A program made the translations under genes and the position numbers. Below are positions 48,115 to 60,245 of a stretch of DNA of 64,000 nucleotides, one piece after another. The notes under the pieces were generated by a model. The model saw only the letters and a list, made by a program, of their open reading frames with translations. It was not told the origin of the DNA and did no database searches. The DNA comes from Medicago truncatula (Eukaryota; Streptophyta; Magnoliopsida; Fabales; Fabaceae): positions 49,022,494 to 49,086,493 of the forward strand of contig NC_053045.1 in the NCBI RefSeq assembly GCF_003473485.1, read 5' to 3'. The stretch's first letter is position 1, and each line of letters starts with the position of its first letter.

Positions 48115-50409
48115 TTTGTGCTTGCCTTTGATTAAATTGGACAACAAGGTGAGGCTATGGGTTCAACGCCTCTTTTGCAATTGTGAAACAACACGAACGA
48201 ACATGATTTTTATATTTAACCATTCATTTGTATCATTGATCGATCCATTTGATATGGTTGTGCAATTCATATCAAAAATTCCAAAGTTTTCTAAAGAGAA
48301 TTCACCATTCATTTGCATCCGATTAACATAAATTGATAGAAGCGAATCAAAGCTAAAGCTTAATTTTTTCACACGAGTTTTGGAATTTATTTGTGCAACC
48401 ATCATCATATTATCTTCATTTTCTTCTTGTTCAAGTATTTGCAACTGTCATCCAACACAAAATCTAACAACTTAGTATGTTCACACACTTTGCAATTATC
48501 TATACAACTATATCTTCATTTTCTTCTTGGTAATGCACCCGATATAATAAATATTTAGTTTTTAACTGAATCAAATCCCTGGTAATGCATTGAAAATTGA
48601 TATCCTTGCAAGCATCTTAGAATCTATATCCAACTCTTCACCTGTAATATTTAGATTTGATACGATTTACATGAACGCACACTTTCTATGTAAAATAATT
48701 TAATTTTATTACACAATTACTCAAATATGCATTATCGAAAGTCTAGTAATAAGATAACGCTGCTCTTGAATTCATTGTATTATAGCATATAATGATGATT
48801 GATGCTTTTCTTGAGTTTGGGTGGGTTGTGATTCTATGCCAATAGGACTGCAAGAGAGTAACTTTATGAAAAGTAATTAAGATAACTGGAATCCGTTATG
48901 GTAGTTAACAGTTAGATTTTTATTTACACAAGTCAATGAAGGTTATCTTGTGCTTTTCCTTTTCCCGAGTAGAAAAGTATAATAACGCTTTCAAAAAAAA
49001 AAAAAAAAAAGTATAATAACGATTGCACCGAAAGCCACCTTGATAATAAATAAAATATATTATCAATTCGTCCATCAACGATATTTTTTCAATGGGTCTT
49101 GTTAACCAGTGCCCCCGGGGCATTGGTTAAGGAATTCATGAATAAAAATTTTGTCTTGAAAAAATAAGGTCTTACTTTTGATTAAATAATAATTACATTA
49201 CTTTTTTGTGAAAATTTACTTGTTTTGAATGCTTAACCATTGCCCCAGGAACTCTTTAGCATTGCCCTTTTTCAATTTAGTCTATAAACTATAAAATTAT
49301 AATAAATAGTTTTAAATTATTTTTAATTGATCAAGATAGTCCTTGAACTATCATTCTCTCTTTCCTACTCTTAAAAGAACCGGGCGACTAACTTGAAAAT
49401 TTAAAAATAGTTTTTTTTTAAGAAGAAAATTTAAAAATAGTTTACATGCTACTTATTGTGTGTGTGTGTGTGTCTGTGTGTATTAGTTTAAAGACTAAAC
49501 TGGAGTTGAATAAAAAAACTTAATTGGAGAGAACAATAATTTAAAAGCAAATTGATGATTTATTCTTCTTTTTTTGGTAGAAAAATTGATGATTTATTCT
49601 AGTATGCATATACTTATTATTGGCGATAGTTAGAGTTATAAAGTATTTCTATGATAAATATTAAATATAAAATGAGTTTTAAATTGTAATGATCATTTTA
49701 TTTTTTGTGGAGTCAACGTCGATTGAATTATCATTTCATTCGTGAGGATGAGAAGCTATAAATAAACTTTTATTTACAATGAGTGGTATATATTAATGAG
49801 TTAAATAACTTTTTATCGTTGTAAATGTCTCAGATTTTATTTTTAGTCTCTCTAATAAATTTCAGCAAATTTTGATCCCACAAATGTTTTCTCTCATGAT
49901 TTTTGATATCAAATTTATATCAACTCATATCTATCCTTCATACGTTAGAGTAAATTTTTCAAAAATATTTACAATATTAAAAAAATATATTGCACCGAAA
50001 TTTAGAATTTTTTAACAAAATGTGAGTTTTTAAGTGGTGTAAGCTTAAAAATTCATATTGAATTCATTCATTGTTAAAAAAATAAAGAAACTTTTACAAA
50101 AAGATTTCTACGATATATTGCAAAAAATAATTTGAAATTTTGGAGAAAACGCATGAGTTTATATGGAACATTTTCCTACCCTTAAAATTGCCAAAATTAA
50201 ACTGTATTCCTTGTCCTCGTCTAATTTGTAAATATATTACTCTCCAGCATGAGTTGACACGAGAATATCTATATCTATATAAAGTTGGTACATGATTTTG
50301 AGGTGGTTTTTTCACTTTCAACTTTATCCTTTATTTAAATTTTATACTTACAACTTTATCCCATTTAAATTATTTTGAAACTTATTTGGTTATTGTGTAT
50401 CTGAAATGA
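48115..50409. other. intergenic, AT-rich
   Basis: Long AT-rich stretch. A (TG)n microsatellite lies at about 49457-49480 and a poly-A run near 48992. ORFs are short and without domains. Confidence 0.4.
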
Positions 50410-50700
50410 ATGTAACAACCGTCTATTCAATAATATTGTAACCCCGATTCCCCATCTGTTAGATAATGTCAAATTTTTATCTCTAGGGTGGCTGAAGGCA
50501 AAGAATGCCATGTTTATGTATGTCACTCAGCGGTGGTGGTCATGCCCCTTAGCTTGTCTGGGCATTGACTAAATTTTTGTTTTCTGGACGGTCTGTAACT
50601 CTGTAGTGGTTTCCTAGGCACATCTTGTGCTTGGGAATCGCTTTTTGGTTTGGTTATATAATTCCATTTTAGCTTCTCCAAAATAAAATAAAAATCCTTT
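50410..50700 (+). mobile_element. probable LINE 3' UTR fragment
   Basis: Contains GGTTTCCTAGGCACATCTTG and GGGAATCGCTTTTTGG followed by AT-rich tail sequence, a type of 3' UTR common to plant L1-like LINEs. No coding part is attached. Confidence 0.4.
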
Positions 50701-51026
50701 CAAATAAGAGCAACACCACTACAATAGGAATTTAAATTATTAATTAAAAATAGTCACATCTAATTTTTTTTTAAAAAAAAAAAAAGAACAACACTACATC
50801 GACGGTACATTAAACAATATTTAAAAAATAGGTTATTTTTTTGTCAAGAAAAGGGAGCTAATTTTAGTCTTATTTGTCAAAAATATAATTGATCACATTA
50901 TATGTTAATATTTATATCTTTTTCTATATAAGATCAATCGTGGTAGTAAAGTGGATAGATAAATAGATGGAAAGTGTGATTCAGTGTTTATTTATCTATA
51001 TACTTGGATACATATCTCTGGACCTA

Positions 51027-52331
51027 GGTATCGTTTAGCCAAAAAATTTTTTGGTTTAAAATATACTTTAACACAAAGTTAAAATAAAGCACTTTAAGGA
51101 AAAAACCAAAGTTGTTTGGTTTCTATATTTTTTTTTAGTTCTAAAGTTATTTTTAAGTTAAAAGTTGTTTGGCAAAATATTATACAAAACTTTGAATTTA
51201 TTATTTTTTTTGGTGGTGTCCGGAGTTCGAACCCGCGACCTTGCATATATTTATGAATTGTCTATATCAACTGAGTTAAGCTCACGAGGACAAAACTTTG
51301 AATTTATTATGAATTAACATAATAAATAAAGAAAATGTTTAAAATATTTTTTAAGGGAAAAAATGTTTAAAATATAAAAGATATTTTTTTTTACAGATTC
51401 TATATTTACTCAATGACGTTTATTTTGTGTAACATGAATCAAAGTAATTTGGAAAATTAAAAACATAAATCATCTTGTTTAAAATATATCTATAATATGT
51501 ATATGGTGTGTGTATATAGAGAATAGTTTGTTTTTTCTTTTTCAATTATACTGTATAACAAATTTTGTTATAAGAATACCATATTTTTTGTGTCATTTAA
51601 AAATATAAGAATTTATATTATATGATATTATATTTGTTACATTGTTGGTGTCATTGAAAAAGATATGTTTAGTTCTTTTAATAAGAAAAAGATATGCATA
51701 GTTTGTTACAATATAAATGTGTAAAATATATATAAGTATAATTTTTTTAGGCATATCTATACTTGTACTTTTAATTAAAATTAAAATTTTATAAAAATAG
51801 TTATACGCATTACGCAACACTATAAAAAATTATACGCATTAGCGTAACAAAAAAACAGACATACGGACATAAAATATTACTCTAAACGCTAATGTGTGTG
51901 TATGTATTTGTGAGGTTGAAGAAAGGGAATAAAAATATTTGGTGTCATTCAATAACAGCATGAATAAAAATATTTGTGACGTTGTGATAATTAAACGATA
52001 TTAAATTAAATATATAAGTGATAAAAAGATAATAAAATTCCTCCTAAAAAAATTAAATGGAAGAAAAAAAATAAATAAATTGAAATATAATATTTAAAAA
52101 TAAAAGAAAAGATTGTCAGCGTGAGTTGAAGAGAGGTGCTTGTGAAATAAATTACGGAGAAGTAGTTTTTTGAAGTAATATTCAACAACTTTTGGTTAAA
52201 GCTCATTCCATTCAATTTTATGCATTCTAAAAAAGTACTTCTTTTCGAAGGTACTTTATTGATATTGTGTTTGGCCTAACTTCTCCTTAAAAATGTAGAG
52301 AAGCTGAAAAAAAGCCGGATTAAATGGTACC
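51027..52331. mobile_element. large foldback element, copy B (PIF/Harbinger-like)
   Basis: Second copy of the element at 11399-12888, flanked by CTA on both sides. The left outer arm (GGTATCGTTTAGCC onward) matches copy A's right outer arm (type Y) inverted; the right outer arm (ending GCCGGATTAAATGGTACC) matches copy A's left outer arm (type X) inverted. The core and inner right arm (about 51485-52150) match copy A in the same orientation. The inner left arm is largely missing. A SINE is inserted in the left arm (51204-51290). No transposase ORF. Confidence 0.8.
51204..51290 (-). mobile_element. short tRNA-derived SINE with 19-bp target duplication
   Basis: Box B-like GGGTTCGAACTCC and box A-like TTAACTCAGTTGATATAG on the minus strand, with an A-rich 3' end (T-run at 51205-51211). 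The flanks CAAAACTTTGAATTTATTA at 51185-51203 and 51291-51309 are identical over 19 bp, the mark of target-primed insertion. It interrupts the foldback element. Confidence 0.85.
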
Positions 52332-52440
52332 CTAGTCTCACTCACAAAGCTAAATCCTCTTGTTTTCTTCAACAAAGATAAATAAATAAACTAAACCTCC
52401 TGTTGCTTTGGTTGTTTTATTTGTCCGTAACGTAGTACAT

Positions 52441-53563
52441 CTGTGAAGCCCCGATACTTCAAAATGGATGACGTACTGTATCCCCTGCGTATCCTGCATC
52501 GATACCTGTCCGATACTTTCCGATACGTATTCGGAGAGTATCCAAATATTAAATTTTATTTTTAAAAAAAAATTATTATCCGATACTTTCCGATACGCAC
52601 AGATAATTGTGGTTTTTATATTATTTTAATTTCTGTTTTTTTTTTTTAAAAAAAAAATTAGAATAAAAACATTATATTACTATAATATATATACATTTCT
52701 TTTCTCTTTCTTTAGTGTCAGTACGACCCACACCACACCACACAAACAATTGCATCTTTCCCTTTCTAAGAAATTAGGGTTTCAACTTTTTCTTCCAAAG
52801 TGGTTGTCGTCCACTTTGGCCACCGTCGAGAAATTAGGGTTTAAAGTTTCTTGTGCAACATTGTTCTTCCTTATGTTGTGAGAGAAATTGGAGTACTTTC
52901 TCTTTTATCCATTCTTTGAAAAGAAACAAAATGGATCCAAAAGGGTAGAAGATTTGGTTTATGTGCATACTAATCTTCGACTCTTGTCAAGGAAAGACGA
53001 TGGATATAAGAAAGGACAATCAAGAATGTGGGACATTAGTGGAGATGCGCATGAAACGCTTGATGGTGTTGGAATTGAGTTAGCAGAGTTGTCTTTGGAT
53101 GATCCGGATTTGGAAGCTGATTTGTATCTTGATTATGGGAATGGAGGAGAGGAGATGTAAACGTTAGTTACTTGTTAGTGTTAACTCTTAGTACTGATGT
53201 GTTCTTTTTTGGATATAGTGCTTCTTTTTTGAATCGATATAGTATAACACTAACAAGTTCCTTTTGGATATAGTGTAGCATTGATGTATAGCACTGATGG
53301 TGCTCTTTTTGTATATATTGCGTATGTAATTGACTAATGACCACTCTCTTAATTGTCAATATTATTTATATTTATGTTTATGTGCTACGAGTCTGGTTTC
53401 TTGTGTTTGTTAATATATTTGCATATTAAAAAAATGGTTATAATTATATTATACATTTAATTATATAAAATTTTTTATTAACGTATCCCAGCCGTATTGT
53501 ATCTTGATTTTTGAAATTTTTCCGTATCGATGCAGTATCGTATCTCGTATCCGGGCTTCACAG
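52441..53563 (+). mobile_element. deletion-derived hAT element, 1.12 kb
   Basis: Ends CTGTGAAGCCCCGATAC and, inverted, CTGTGAAGCCCGGATACG. Flanks TAGTACAT and TAGTACAC are an 8-bp duplication with one difference. Subterminal regions carry many CCGATAC/GTATCG repeats, as hAT ends do. The inside holds a promoter/leader-like stretch with AAATTAGGGTTT blocks and a 3' transposase exon remnant (52888-53160); the middle of the transposase is gone. Confidence 0.8.
52888..53160 (+). pseudogene. hAT transposase C-terminal remnant
   Basis: A 90-codon open stretch containing GSKRVEDLVYVHTNLRLLSR, which matches the segment after the hAT dimerisation domain in DUF659/BED-type plant transposases (the 'RLNDLVFVQYNTRLR' region), then an acidic tail. 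The N-terminal BED finger, catalytic region and dimerisation core are absent, so it cannot encode a working transposase. Confidence 0.6.
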
Positions 53564-53571
53564 TAGTACAC

Positions 53572-54159
53572 ATATATCTACTCGAACAGGTGATGATCAC
53601 TTTGAAATATATTTGATTTTAGGTGAATTTAAAAATATCATAATTTTTTGACAAATATTTTTTTTTACGAATATGAAGAGATGAACTGTCAAACATTTCT
53701 CCACTATTAAATATTTTCTACAAGCAATAAATTACCGTTATTTCTTTAAAAAAAATACATGATTTAGAATTAGAACCAATTGGATTATCCTTCATTTTAT
53801 TAGTGGTGGTCTAATTAGATGAAAACCATTGTCCAACTTGACATCATGATGATTCACAAGGGTCATATATTATATTATATATGCTAGTACAAAACAAGAT
53901 AATGTGAAATAGTCTATTTGGCAATCAAATATATGATCATGTTTATTGATCTAAAACCAGCTTTTCCTTCAAATAATGATACCTTTCTGGACTCGGTTGC
54001 TGGGAATGGTTAAACTTACACTGATGGAAGAACTAAGAAGTTTCACAATATTTGAGAGTAGAGACGTGCATAAGATTTATAAATAAATAAAAATTAGAAA
54101 AACCACGTGCAGGTTCAAACTTTAAGGTAACCTTTGATGAAGTTCTTTGCAAGATAAGG
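53572..54159. other. intergenic, nothing identified
   Basis: AT-rich spacer between the hAT element and the LINE remnant. Confidence 0.4.
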
Positions 54160-55489
54160 GGCGTGGGGGTGGAGACGCCGTCTGTTTGCGTGAGAGGAGG
54201 AGAGTGTGAGGGAGTCTTCTTCTCTTTTAAATAACATTGTTTTGCAGGATTCAGTTCATGACTCTTGGTGGTGGTTACTAGATCATGTGTACGGTTACTC
54301 AGTGCGAGGTGCCTAACGTCATATTACTTCATCCGGTGAAAGGATGGATAGGACTCTTGTTGATGATGTTTGGTATAAACAGATCCCTTCAAAGGTGTCT
54401 CTCTGGATGTGGCGCCTTCTTCGCAATAGAATTTCAACGAAAGACAATTTGGCTCATCGAGGTGTTCTCTATTTGTCTGACACGGCTTGTCCAGCTGGGT
54501 GTGGTTCATCTGAATCGGCTACGCATTTGTTTCTCCATTGCAATGTTGGTTGCGAGCTTTGGTCTCAGGTATTGACCTGGCTTCGTATTTATTTTGTGCA
54601 TTCTGGTGAACTTCGACATCAATTTACTCAGTTCACTAAGATGGGTGGCATGAATAGATCTAAGCATTTGTTCTTCACAATTATTTGGTTTGCAACTATT
54701 TGGGTGATTTGAACGGAACAACCGTGTTTTCCAAAATACGATTTCAAATCCTTACTCTCTCATTGAAAAGGTTAAATTAAATTCATTCTTATGGTTGAAA
54801 TCTAAACAGGTCACATTTGCTTATAATTATCACGATTGGTGGAAACACCTCATCTCTTGTATGGGTGTCATGATGTAATTTATTTTGCTTCTCGGTTGGT
54901 GCTCTCTTTAGGTGGCACCACGATCTTGTAAATTCTTGTACTTGTTGACGGTGTTACTCTTTTGCACACCTTGTATGGGAGGCTTCATCGTGTTTAGGCT
55001 TAATAGCAGTTTTGGCCCCCTATGTTTCAAGAAGTTCCGATTTTAGCCCCCTAACTAAAATAATTCGATTTTGGCCCCCTATGTTTTGCTCCCTTTGCAC
55101 TTTTGGCCCCCTAGACCAATTTTGACCAAGTCAATGCTGATGTGGCGCCACATGTGTAATTTTTTTTTAAAAAAAAATTTTTAATTATTAAAAAAATAAA
55201 AAATACTTTTTCATATATATTTTTTTTAATTAAAAAATACTTTTAAAAAAATTACTTTTTTAAAAAAAATTTAATTAAAAAAATTACACATGTAGCGCCA
55301 CGTCAGCATTGACTTGGTCAAAATTGGCCTAGGGAGCCAAAAGTGCAAAGGGGGCAAAACATAGGGGCCAAAATCAAATTATTTTAGTTAGGGGACCAAA
55401 ATCACAACTTCTTAAAATATAGGGGGCCAAAACTGCTATTAAGCCTCGTGTTTATATATAATCTCATTTTGATTTGTTCAAAAAAAAAA
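54160..55489 (+). mobile_element. 5'-truncated LINE with zf-RVT region
   Basis: Coding-like remnant from about 54160 to 54712. It includes WRRRLFAWEEES, then SWWWLLDHVYGYSVRG (in different frames) and the zf-RVT block with VSLWMWRLLRNRISTKDNL and CGSSESATHLFLHC, which follows the reverse transcriptase in plant L1-like LINEs. The 3' UTR follows and ends in an A-run at about 55480-55489. The RT and endonuclease are missing and frames are shifted. A Mutator-like MITE is inserted in its 3' UTR (54997-55445). Confidence 0.75.
54997..55445. mobile_element. Mutator-like MITE, 449 bp, in the LINE 3' UTR
   Basis: Long terminal inverted repeats of about 170 bp, starting GGCTTAATAGCAGTTTTGGC and ending in the inverse. 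A 9-bp flank TCGTGTTTA is identical at 54988-54996 and 55446-55454, typical of Mutator elements. The centre is an AT-rich loop of about 100 bp. No ORF. Confidence 0.9.
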
Positions 55490-55809
55490 CATTGAAAAAA
55501 ACGACAAGTCAATGCTCCAAGATGATACCAGAGGGAGACACATCGTCTCCATCCAAAATCCTAAGACTTTAGGTCTATGAGTCATTTCTCTTATACATAA
55601 ATACAACATTTTGTCCATTTATATTCATGTGGGGACTAACCACTCATACTTGAATCCAACAATTTTCTCTAAAATAGGACTAACCGCTCACACTTGAATC
55701 TAACAATATTTCTCCGAAGTGTGTGTCTCTCAAAATGTGTACGTGGATCAGATATTAGGCTCTTAACCTTGCTCCCCCGCTAAACCGAATCAGAGTTCTG
55801 ATACCACTT
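55490..55809 (-). mobile_element. LTR-element fragment (copia/TRIM-like)
   Basis: On the minus strand the sequence next to the Ogre LTR starts TGGTATCAGAACTCTGATTC, like a tRNA-iMet primer-binding site, followed by a region with two related TTCAAGTGTGAGCGGTTAGT-type blocks. It reads as a small piece of an old LTR element into which the Ogre element may have inserted. No coding domain. Tentative. Confidence 0.4.
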
Positions 55810-57867
55810 TGTCATACCCCAAATTTTGACCTAAGGTCCCACTGACACACGTCTCCGAACTCGGACCAGACTCGCATTTCAGTGAAAAATTCGGCAGGGA
55901 GGTATTTTGAAATACCTCATAAAGTTCCGAATCGGGCCCTCTTCTCTCAGTCTTTAATTATTTATTTCCATCTTTTAATTTAGAACTCTAATTTTAATTT
56001 TAAATTAAATTTCTTTTATTCCCATTTTAAATTTTCCTTTTTAAAACCAAAAATATAGACATTATCCTTTTATTATTTTTAATTTTTTTTCTTTTTAATT
56101 AAAATCCCAAAATTGTCCAAAATAAGTCCAACAAAATAGTCCAAATCCTTATACACGTTCTGTTCCTTTTCCATCCCAATCCAAATCCAATTCACGCTTC
56201 CTCTGAAACAAATCCAGTAACAAACAGACGCATTTCCTTTTTTCTCCTCCACAAGCCACTGATTTTGTGCTCATCAGTAACAAATTCAAGCTTCAAACTC
56301 ACTCTATAAATAGAGACCTGCACAACAAAGGAAAAACACGAAAAAAGAGAGGAAGAACACGGCAGAACCGCAACAACAACAACGGCATCGCACAAACACC
56401 CACACACGGCATCGCAACACGGCAGAACCGCAACAACAACAACGGCATCGCACAAACACCCACACACGGCATCGCAACACGGCACGGTAACACAACAAAC
56501 ACACGCACAGGCGCGCAACACAAGCACGCACGCGCACAACTCAACGTGAACACAGAACACGGCAACGCACACACAAAAGGAAATCGCGAACCAACACCAT
56601 AACAAAACCGGAACCACAAGAAACAAAAAGGTATAAATCTCTTTCTTTTTTAGATCTAGACGTTTAGGTAAAGGTTTTGAGAATTTGAAGGTTAGAAGTG
56701 AGCAGAGGGAGAGAAGTAGAAGAGAAAGAGCAAAAAAAAATTAAAAAAATAAAGCTGTTAGGGTTCCGGCGCGGTGGCGCCGCCGCACTGGCCGGCCAAC
56801 CACCGCCGGAACCCCCATCCCCTTCGCCGGAGAAGAAGAGAGCTAGAGAGAGAACAGAGAAGAAGAGAGAGACCGGTGAGGAAGAGAGAGAAAGAAAAAG
56901 AAAAATGAAAGAAAAAGGGCCCAACAGCCCTTATATATCCCCCAAACGGGTCAACCCATGACCCATGACCCGCGACCCGGTTCGTTTTCCTTAAGCCCAG
57001 TTCCTTTTTTGCTTTCTGCATACCCCTGTTTACTACTGCACCCCACCTTGTGTTTGGACCATTTTTTTATTTTTTTTCTTATTCCTTTTCGTATTTGTTT
57101 ATTTATTTTTTAGCATTTTAATTTTTATTGCAGACCTTAGAATGTAAATAGGTTTTTTATGTAATAGTCATAGATTTTATATTTCTAACTTAGGGTAGCC
57201 GCGTTTTTATTCTTTATGCCCCGTTAGTTTAGCAATTATTCAAAAACAACAAAAACATGCAAATAACCAAAAAAATCACAAAAAGTATTTTTTATAATAA
57301 GCCTTGATCCTAAATCAAGTGATCGTCCTTTTTATTTTATTTTCTTAATCAAACTTCAATCAATCTAATCATCTTTGAGTCCTTTTTCTTTAAAAAACAC
57401 AAACAAGCTTATTTTGCCACTTGGCTTTTATTTTTAAAACCTTTTTCAAAACTAATAAAAAACACACAACCAATCAAACGTCAATTTCTACCCCGAACTA
57501 CGAGGTTTTGATCCTTCACGGGTACGTAGGCAGAGGGCCATGTCCTTTCAAACAATAAAAAATGTAGATAAATTAGGTCTCACTTTCTTTTTCTTTTAAT
57601 CATCACATTAACTTCTTTTTTCAAAAAGCAAGCAAGTTATAGCACATTAAATTAAATAAAACCAAGAGGTTCCCGTAGAGTACTACGGACATAGAGGGTG
57701 CTAATACCTTCCCTTTATGTAACTAACCCCCGAACCCTAAATCTTTTCAATATGGGGTGTTTTGAACTTTTTCCCCTTTTCCTTAAAAATTAAATGTTCG
57801 GTCGTGAAATAAATTAGTGAGTCAAAAGCTAATCAAATAGCCTTGATCTCCAAAAAATGACGCGACA
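55810..57867 (+). repeat. Ogre 5' LTR, about 2.06 kb
   Basis: Begins TGTCATACCCCAAATTTTGA, a start common to Ogre LTRs, and ends ..CGCGACA just before the primer-binding site, giving TG..CA ends. It includes a 60-bp tandem repeat (56357-56480) and a GC-rich block near 56760-56820. Confidence 0.85.
56357..56480 (+). repeat. two-copy 60-bp tandem repeat in Ogre LTR
   Basis: GGCAGAACCGCAACAACAAC recurs at 56361 and 56421, exactly 60 bp apart, with the intervening text repeated identically. Probably a local expansion within this LTR. Confidence 0.95.
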
Positions 57868-57871
57868 GAAA

Positions 57872-57889
57872 TGGCGACTTCACTGGGGA
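57872..57889 (+). other. Ogre primer-binding site (tRNA-Arg type)
   Basis: TGGCGACTTCACTGGGGA lies 4 nt past the LTR end. This motif is the tRNA-Arg-complementary primer site reported for Ogre elements. Confidence 0.8.
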
Positions 57890-58607
57890 TCCCCTAAGAG
57901 GGTTGAGCCTAACTTGGCCTTATTTAATTCTCTATGCTATAACTTGCTTAAAAACAAAAAATAAAGATGGAAATAATTTGTATATATCTTTTATCTTCTC
58001 TCTTTCTTCCTTTCTTTTTAAATATGAGTGGTGAGATAAAGCCCGACACCCGGGCTTGAGAGAAACATAAGATAGGACGGTGGTATAACCAAAGTGCCTT
58101 TCCGAGAGTCAAGTCTCGTGTTTAGGTTCATGTGGTACAACCCCACTCAATGGAGGGATCTTGGAAGTAATTTTATGTTGACATGAGTAGTCGTGTTGGC
58201 ATTGTATTTTCAAGTGACCGTCGAAATTGAGGACCTTTAGTTACCCTTAACCCATCTTAGCCTTTTTAGGACGTAGTGCGGTGGCTAATCAAGAGTAGTC
58301 TTGAATTAGTTGATACGCGATACTACACTCAAATGAAACTTTCCTACGGATATTATTGGATCAAGAGTAGTCTTGTAACCTGATAACATTCGGAGGTAGT
58401 TGATGACTTTGGGAACTGGATAGAACCCGTGATACAGGTACAAATGAAACCATAGTCCTTACCAAATGGGGGTTACTACCTTTAAACTCCAACATGATGA
58501 GCTTAACCTACGCATAATCATGCATACATGCATTCATTCATAATTTTTATCTTTTTTCATCAAAAAATATCGAAGGGCTTATACTTGTTTTTGTAAATAT
58601 CATAGGC
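57890..58607 (+). other. Ogre leader between primer site and ORF1
   Basis: About 0.7 kb of untranslated leader with no ORF of note. It contains repeated AAGAGTAGTCTTG blocks (58286-58298 and 58363-58375). Confidence 0.5.
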
Positions 58608-60023
58608 ATGGAAAGAAGAAATACTAGGAAGTTTACATTCAGGAAATTGGATCTAGAGAACTTAAAGAAGCTTGCATTTGAAGTAACTAGCTTGGAGAAT
58701 TTTTGTGATCGTCATGGGAAATTGCTTGGTGTCCTCTGGACAAATATCGAGAAGGGGTGCTTGGAGACCTTGGTCCAGTTCTATGACCCTGTTTACCACT
58801 GTTTCACTTTTCCTGACTACCAGCTTATGCCTACCCTCGAAGAATACTCTCACTTAATTGGCCTACCCGTACTTGATAGGGTACCTTTTACTGGTTTAGA
58901 ACCTTTTCCCAAAGCCGCCACTATTGCAAATGCCCTCCATCTCAAAACCTCCCTCATAAAAGAAAAACTCACCCTAAAAGGGAATCTCCCAAGCTTACCT
59001 ACTAAATTTCTTTACCAACAAGCCTTCAATTTTTCCAAAACAAACAATGTTGAGGCCTTTTACTCTATCCTAGCTTTACTCATCTATGGCCTAGTATTGT
59101 TCCCGAATATTGATAACTATGTTGACATCCATGCCATTCAAATTTTCCTCACAAAGAACCCAGTCCCCACATTGTTAGCTGATATATATCATTCCATTCA
59201 CGATCGAACCCAGGTAGGTCGTGGAGCTATCCTTGGTTGCGCACCCTTACTATACAAATGGTTTACCTCTCACTTACCTCAGACCCACTCCTTTCAAGCC
59301 AACCCAGAAAATCTCTCCTGGCCCAAAAGAATCATGTCCCTTACCCCATCCGACATAACTTGGTACCGTGCTACTTATAACTTCACGAACATCATTGCCA
59401 GTTGTGGAGAATACTCAAATGTACCCCTTCTCGGTACGCAAGGAGGAATCAGCTACAATCCTATCCTTGCCAAACGTCAGTTCGGATGTCCAATGGAAGC
59501 TAAGCCAGATAACATCTACCTACAGGGTGAATTCTACTTTAACCATGAAGATCCCTCAAACAAAAGAGGGAGATTTGTCCAAGCATGGCATGCCATTCGC
59601 ACACTCAATAGAAGCCAATTGGCGAGGAGATCAGACTCTTTACAGGGGTCTTACACTCAATGGGTCATCAATAGAGCTTCCGATCTGGTCTTACCATATC
59701 ATTTGCCGAGGTACCTATCTTCAACAACCCCAGCGCCGGCTTTACCCTTGGCCCCCGCAACTGTGGAGGAATGTCAAGAGAGGTTGGCCCAATCGGAATG
59801 TGTGGGTGCTACTTGGAAGAGGAAGTATGATGAAGCTATGCTCAAAATGGAAACTATGAGTGGTGAGATAGAACAACAAGAGCATGAGGTTCACAAGCTG
59901 AGACGGCAAATAGTAAAAAAGAATGTTCAGATCCGAGCTCAGAGCACAAGGCTATCACAATTTATCAGCGCAGGAGAGCGTTGGGAGTTCTTCAAAGATG
60001 CACATTCAGATTCTGATGAATAG
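58608..60023 (+). CDS. Ogre ORF1, plant-mobile-domain-like protein
   Basis: 471-codon ORF upstream of gag. The central 300 residues resemble the plant mobile domain / DUF7745 proteins linked to transposable elements: FYDPVYHCFTFPDYQLMPTL, then EEYSHLIGLPV, and a LLYKWFTSHLPQ block. The C-terminal 90 residues form a predicted coiled coil (SGEIEQQEHEVHKLRRQ) and an acidic end. The function of ORF1 in Ogre elements is not known. Confidence 0.75.
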   Translation: MERRNTRKFTFRKLDLENLKKLAFEVTSLENFCDRHGKLLGVLWTNIEKGCLETLVQFYDPVYHCFTFPDYQLMPTLEEYSHLIGLPVLDRVPFTGLEPFPKAATIANALHLKTSLIKEKLTLKGNLPSLPTKFLYQQAFNFSKTNNVEAFYSILALLIYGLVLFPNIDNYVDIHAIQIFLTKNPVPTLLADIYHSIHDRTQVGRGAILGCAPLLYKWFTSHLPQTHSFQANPENLSWPKRIMSLTPSDITWYRATYNFTNIIASCGEYSNVPLLGTQGGISYNPILAKRQFGCPMEAKPDNIYLQGEFYFNHEDPSNKRGRFVQAWHAIRTLNRSQLARRSDSLQGSYTQWVINRASDLVLPYHLPRYLSSTTPAPALPLAPATVEECQERLAQSECVGATWKRKYDEAMLKMETMSGEIEQQEHEVHKLRRQIVKKNVQIRAQSTRLSQFISAGERWEFFKDAHSDSDE

Positions 60024-60245
60024 TCTACTTCAAAGAGTTTGAGAGTTCCCAGTCTTTCTTTTATTTTTGTTTTTAGCTTTAAGTTAGATATTTATCTTAT
60101 TTATTTGCAAAGTCTATCCCTTGGCTTCGTTGTTTAGAAAGGGAATTATCTCGTAATATGTAAATTATTCAAATGGAACTCTCAACTATGATATTTACAA
60201 AAATACTTTCATAAGTCCTTCGATAAAAAAAATATACGTCCATTT

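Noticed and set aside
56192-56626. Cys/Val-rich minus-strand ORFs in several frames
   Set aside because: Antisense to the tandem-repeat region of the Ogre LTR; composition is driven by the CAC/AAC repeats.
58608-60023. ORF1 as a host plant-mobile-domain gene
   Set aside because: It lies between an Ogre LTR/primer site and a gag region in the same direction, so it is part of the element.
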